Made by a program: the position numbers and the translations under genes. DNA of 15,344 bases from Thioalkalivibrio sp. (GTDB taxonomy: Bacteria > Pseudomonadota > Gammaproteobacteria > SpSt-1174): assembly GCA_011046015.1 (NCBI GenBank), contig DSBO01000071.1, forward strand, positions 1 through 15,344, given 5' to 3'. The notes beneath the pieces were generated by a model. It had not been told where the DNA came from. It was given only the letters and a program-made list of their open reading frames with translations, and searched no databases. Positions 14,460 through 15,344 of the stretch are shown piece by piece (the stretch's first letter is position 1; each line of letters opens with the position of its first letter).

Positions 14460-15041
14460 ATGGCCCGCACGCCCTCCACCATGCTCGAGCTCGGCACCCC
14501 GGCACCGAGCTTCGCCCTGCCCGAACCGCTCACCGGCAAGACCGTCTCGCTGCACGACTTCGACGAAAAGCCCGCCCTGCTGGTCGCCTTCATCTGCAAC
14601 CACTGCCCCTACGTGATCCACATCCGTGACCCGTTCATCGACTTCGCGCGCGAATACGCCGGGCGTGGCCTGCAGGTGGTCGCCATCAACAGCAATGACG
14701 TGGCCAGCTACCCGGACGACAGCCCCGAGAAGATGGCCGAGCTGGCCCGCCAGTCGAAGATGCCCTTCCCCTATCTCTACGATGAGACCCAGTCCGCCGC
14801 CAAGGCCTACCGGGCCGCCTGCACCCCGGACTTCTTCCTCTTCGACGCCGACCGCAAGCTGGTCTACCGCGGCCAGTTCGACGCCTCCCGCCCGAGGAAC
14901 GACGAGCCCGTCACCGGCCAGGACATGCGCACCGCCGTCGACGCCCTGCTCGCCGGCCGGCCCGTGCCCGAAGACCAGATCCCGAGCCTGGGCTGCAACA
15001 TCAAGTGGAAGCCGGGCAACGAGCCGGAGTATTACGGTTGA
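14460..15041 (+). CDS. Thioredoxin/peroxiredoxin-like protein (CNHCP type)
   Basis: A 193-residue thioredoxin-fold protein of the PRX-like group within the AhpC/TSA/redoxin superfamily. The fold begins at LGTPAPSFALPE; the active site is Cys46-Asn-His-Cys49-Pro (FICNHCPYV), followed by the family marks VVAINSND, FPYLYDETQ and CTPDFFLFD. The distinctive C-terminal segment reads PSLGCNIKWKPGNEPEYYG. These marks identify the family firmly, but its substrate is not established; a thiol-disulfide or peroxide-reducing role in the cytoplasm is inferred, since no signal peptide or membrane segment is present. The ATG at 14460 is preferred over a much longer open frame because AAGGAG (14448-14453) lies six bases before it and a good promoter is just upstream. 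Divergent from the cupin gene; followed by the REP-like array. Confidence 0.9.
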   Translation: MARTPSTMLELGTPAPSFALPEPLTGKTVSLHDFDEKPALLVAFICNHCPYVIHIRDPFIDFAREYAGRGLQVVAINSNDVASYPDDSPEKMAELARQSKMPFPYLYDETQSAAKAYRAACTPDFFLFDADRKLVYRGQFDASRPRNDEPVTGQDMRTAVDALLAGRPVPEDQIPSLGCNIKWKPGNEPEYYG

Positions 15042-15344
15042 GGCCATAGGCGATAGACGATAGGCGTAGGCGCTGCAAGGCGTGATCAGGGATCGGTTCA
15101 TTGCCCCGGCATGGGCATCGCGGCTTGCACCGCTCCTACCACAAACCCGGTAGCGTCGGCGCGCTGCAAGGCGCAATCAGGGAATGGCGTACGGCCCGGC
15201 ATGGGCATCGCGGCTTGCACCGCTCCTACCGTCACACCCGGTAGCGTAGGAGCGCTGCGAGGCGTGATCAGGGATCGGTTCATTGCCCCGGCATGGGCAT
15301 CGCGGCTTGCACCGCTCCTACCGTCACACCCGGTAGCGTAGGAG
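15042..15344. repeat. REP-like tandem array, 91-92-bp units (continues past right edge)
   Basis: After a short AT-richer lead-in (CATAGGCGATAGACGATAGG), three units begin at 15071, 15162 and 15253, each opening CGCTGC(A/G)AGGCG. All contain GGCATGGGCATCGCGGCTTG followed by CACCGCTCCTACC (motif copies at 15119-15140, 15209-15230 and 15301-15322). Each unit holds the inverted pair CGCTCCTAC...GTAGGAGCG (for example 15221-15229 and 15246-15254) and a smaller GCGG/CCGC hairpin. Units one and three share the spacer TGATCAGGGATCGGTTCATTG while unit two differs and is one base shorter there. On the minus strand the core reads GTAGGAGCGGTGCAAGCCGCG, close in style to repetitive extragenic palindromes of Pseudomonas and relatives. 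The short open frames here (15111-15341 plus, 15098-15283 minus) are translations of the repeat, not genes. Confidence 0.85.

Noticed and set aside
15071..15344. CRISPR array
   Set aside because: The repeated unit is 91-92 bp and nearly identical throughout including the spacer part; there are no short repeats alternating with unique spacers.

Overview
The window reads as the chromosome of a GC-rich gammaproteobacterium. This is inferred from HrpA of the E. coli type, a bacterial alpha-2-macroglobulin, compact divergent and convergent gene pairs, and strong G/C bias at third codon positions. A Chromatiales/Ectothiorhodospira-like host is plausible, but the sequence alone does not prove it.

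Positions 1-1200 differ from the rest: visibly lower GC, and accessory genes in decay. Reading leftward on the minus strand there is an SRA/YDG-like plus HNH endonuclease gene whose HNH fold is cut short (370-1050). Next comes a HigB/RelE-type toxin pseudogene with three lesions (32-333), then the first nine codons of its antitoxin, which runs off the left edge. A perfect 38-bp palindrome (1087-1124) and repeated TGTCCGGTTT motifs mark the border with the GC-rich backbone. I read this as the edge of a small degraded island next to the 3' end of the alpha-2-macroglobulin gene, where a pbpC partner often sits in related genomes.

The backbone starts with a large thioester-containing alpha-2-macroglobulin (1203-6920, minus), divergent from hrpA (7062-10922, plus). 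A lone PhnD-like periplasmic binding protein follows (11069-11887), closed by a clear intrinsic terminator. A glutathione S-transferase of maleylacetoacetate-isomerase type (12158-12772) then converges on an EamA/DMT drug/metabolite exporter (12812-13708, minus) across a hairpin terminator.

Upstream of the exporter, on the minus strand, lie a strong terminator, an unrecognised 30-codon basic small ORF and a small cupin protein (13941-14324). The cupin is divergent from a CNHCP-type thioredoxin/peroxiredoxin-like protein (14460-15041) that has a very good promoter and ribosome binding site. The last 300 bases are a tandem array of 91-92-bp units built on a REP-like GTAGGAGCGG...CCGCG inverted repeat, continuing past the right edge.

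Most backbone genes are housekeeping or stress functions: periplasmic protease trapping, RNA helicase, thiol/redox handling and efflux. I see no complete new multigene system. The most open items are the 30-codon ORF, the palindrome-marked island border with its broken defence genes, and the REP-like array.
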